13,220 nucleotides of DNA from an uncultured Anaerosacchariphilus sp. (GTDB lineage Bacteria > Bacillota > Clostridia > Lachnospirales > Lachnospiraceae): the NCBI GenBank assembly GCA_934402125.1, contig CAKRTY010000014.1, positions 1 through 13,220 of the forward strand. Reading direction: 5' to 3'. A model generated the notes under the pieces. The model made no database searches, had not been told where the DNA came from, and saw only the letters and a list, made by a program, of their open reading frames with translations. The position numbers and the translations under genes are program-made. The first letter of the stretch is position 1, and each line of letters starts with the position of its first letter. Positions 12,155 to 13,220 of the stretch are shown here, piece after piece.

Positions 12155-13036
12155 TTAGCCTTGCCGTAACCGATACTGCTTCGGCGTCATTCCTGTCAGC
12201 TCCCGGAATCTTTTCGTATAGTAGCTCTGGCTGGAAAAGCCACAGGCCTGCGCTACCTCTGCAATCCCCGTGTCTGTCCCGGTCAGCAGATTCATACTTT
12301 TGTGAATCCGGTACTGAAGCAGATAATCGGAAATGGTCTGTCCCGACTGCTTTTTGAAATAGCGGCAGCACTCGCTCCGGCTGAGACCAATATAATCTGC
12401 TACCGCATCCAGGCTGAATTCCACAGCGTAATGCTTCTGCAAATACGTCAACATGTTCTGAAATCGAATATCCACTGTGTCCACCTGCTGCGTCAGTTCC
12501 CCATCCAGAAGCGTCCGCATCCGCTTCCAGATTTTGAACACATTTCCCATAAGATCGAACTGATAACCATCCTCTTTCGCATCAAAGGTTCTCGCCATTT
12601 CCGTCAGAATATCCAGAATTTCCGCGCCACGTACCGTATGACAATCTATCACCTTCCGGTTCAATGCCGGACCCTGCAGCACCGGAAGCACACTATTTTC
12701 ATACAGGCTTTCCTCCCGGACCGGGCAGATAAAATCCGGTGAAAAGTTTACACAAAAGAAAGCTGCTTCTTTTCCGAGTGGCTTCGCCATATGGGTTCGT
12801 TGGGAATTGATAAATATCGCTTTTCCCTCCGAAACCGCATCTCGGCATGACTCGGTACTCCAAAGAACCGTTCCACGCACCGTCAGACAGAACTGAAAAT
12901 CCACATGCCAGTGCCAGTCAATATAATCGTAGGTGTCCTGGCTAAAACGGCTGTAATAACAGGATATGGGAAAGCCAGGAATATTCTTCATGATTTCCTG
13001 CTTCCGGGAATCCAGATTGATCACTTTTTCTCTCAT
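12155..13036 (-). CDS. AraC-family transcriptional regulator
   Basis: A 293-aa regulator with an N-terminal cupin-like sensor domain (about 20-105; YIDWHWHVDFQFCLTVRG at 38-55 is the typical start of the beta-barrel) and a C-terminal AraC DNA-binding domain (about 190-293). The first helix-turn-helix is at about 207-230 (SLDAVADYIGLSRSECCRYFKK) and the second at about 257-281. The family ending FRELTGMTPKQYR (277-289) is present. The start ATG has AGGAGG seven bases upstream. It is divergent from the gene at the right edge, which it probably controls. The gap between them holds direct repeats. The ligand is unknown; related cupin-AraC proteins sense sugars or other small metabolites. Confidence 0.94.
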   Translation of the reverse strand: MREKVINLDSRKQEIMKNIPGFPISCYYSRFSQDTYDYIDWHWHVDFQFCLTVRGTVLWSTESCRDAVSEGKAIFINSQRTHMAKPLGKEAAFFCVNFSPDFICPVREESLYENSVLPVLQGPALNRKVIDCHTVRGAEILDILTEMARTFDAKEDGYQFDLMGNVFKIWKRMRTLLDGELTQQVDTVDIRFQNMLTYLQKHYAVEFSLDAVADYIGLSRSECCRYFKKQSGQTISDYLLQYRIHKSMNLLTGTDTGIAEVAQACGFSSQSYYTKRFRELTGMTPKQYRLRQG

Positions 13037-13049
13037 GATACGCCTCCTA

Positions 13050-13142
13050 TCCCAAGCATAACACGCATTTTTCCCAAGCGCAATATTATTATAAATTTAT
13101 GCAAACACAAGTCTATAATTGAAATATTAATCGCAATATAAT
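13050..13142. promoter_or_regulatory. Divergent promoter region with two pairs of direct repeats
   Basis: TCCCAAGC occurs at 13050-13057 and 13072-13079, 22 bases apart, about two helical turns. CGCAATAT occurs at 13079-13086 and 13132-13139, 53 bases apart, about five turns. A plus-strand TATAAT (13137-13142) lacks a good -35, as is common for AraC-activated promoters. On the minus strand an extended -10 (TGTTATGCT) lies close to the araC-type gene's start. These fit sites for the adjacent regulator but are not proof of binding. Confidence 0.35.
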
Positions 13143-13172
13143 AACACTATAAATCAATGGAGGATATGACAA

Positions 13173-13220
13173 ATGAATCGTTTTAATATAACCAAAGGCT
13201 TTCTGTACGCTTCTCTTGGC
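13173..13220 (+). CDS. Start of a divergent gene, possibly a DMT/EamA-type transporter (partial)
   Basis: Only the first 16 codons are in the window (MNRFNITKGFLYASLG). The start ATG has GGAGG nine bases upstream. The short basic N-terminus followed by the beginning of a hydrophobic stretch fits a membrane protein. The KGFLYASLG opening resembles drug/metabolite transporters, but so little sequence cannot settle it. It is the only clear plus-strand gene and is transcribed away from the AraC-type regulator. Confidence 0.6.
   Translation, partial: MNRFNITKGFLYASLG

Noticed and set aside
12084..12371. N-terminal extension of the Nudix gene
   Set aside because: It overlaps the end of the AraC gene and crosses the Nudix promoter; the Shine-Dalgarno site supports the start at 12083.

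Overview
The window looks like chromosomal DNA from a spore-forming, gut-type member of the Clostridia, most likely Lachnospiraceae. The evidence is an alpha/beta-type small acid-soluble spore protein, strong AGGAGG-type ribosome binding sites, moderate G+C coding sequence with AT-rich intergenic gaps, and the style of the proteins (YitT/DUF2179, AANAT-like GNAT, TSUP transporter, MetY). I see no rRNA, tRNA, CRISPR array, insertion sequence or phage gene. Nearly all genes are on the minus strand; only the partial gene at the right edge is clearly on the plus strand.

Right to left, which is the direction of minus-strand transcription: an AraC-family regulator (12155-13036) lies divergent from the start of an unidentified, probably membrane, protein (from 13173), with direct repeats in the gap. 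Next come a Nudix hydrolase with its own promoter and a LOG-family nucleotide phosphoribohydrolase, then a likely operon of an HD-domain hydrolase, an AAC(3)-family acetyltransferase and a four-helix membrane protein, closed by a large bidirectional terminator (8934-8985). A second HD-domain protein follows, with a consensus-like promoter and a long hairpin terminator, then a YitT-family membrane protein, and the PLP enzyme O-acetylhomoserine sulfhydrylase (metY), which ends in a clear terminator.

That terminator abuts the promoter of a MarR-type regulator, which is translationally coupled to a TSUP-family transporter. The MarR promoter carries a perfect 15-bp tandem repeat over the predicted transcription start, a good candidate autoregulatory operator. 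Further left are an AANAT-like GNAT acetyltransferase, the spore protein with a possible sigma-G promoter and a terminator, a histidine-phosphatase-family protein, a ZIP metal transporter, the tRNA methylthiotransferase miaB, and the start of an uncharacterised gene running off the left edge.

Most of the window is housekeeping. The sharpest regulatory signal is a 19-bp site just after the ZIP promoter that matches the DtxR/IdeR iron box at 16 of 19 positions. The sulfur enzyme MetY next to a MarR-controlled TSUP transporter (a family that includes sulfite and sulfonate exporters) is suggestive but unproven. I found no convincing new multi-gene system; the HD / AAC(3)-like / membrane-protein cluster is the best candidate for an uncharacterised unit.
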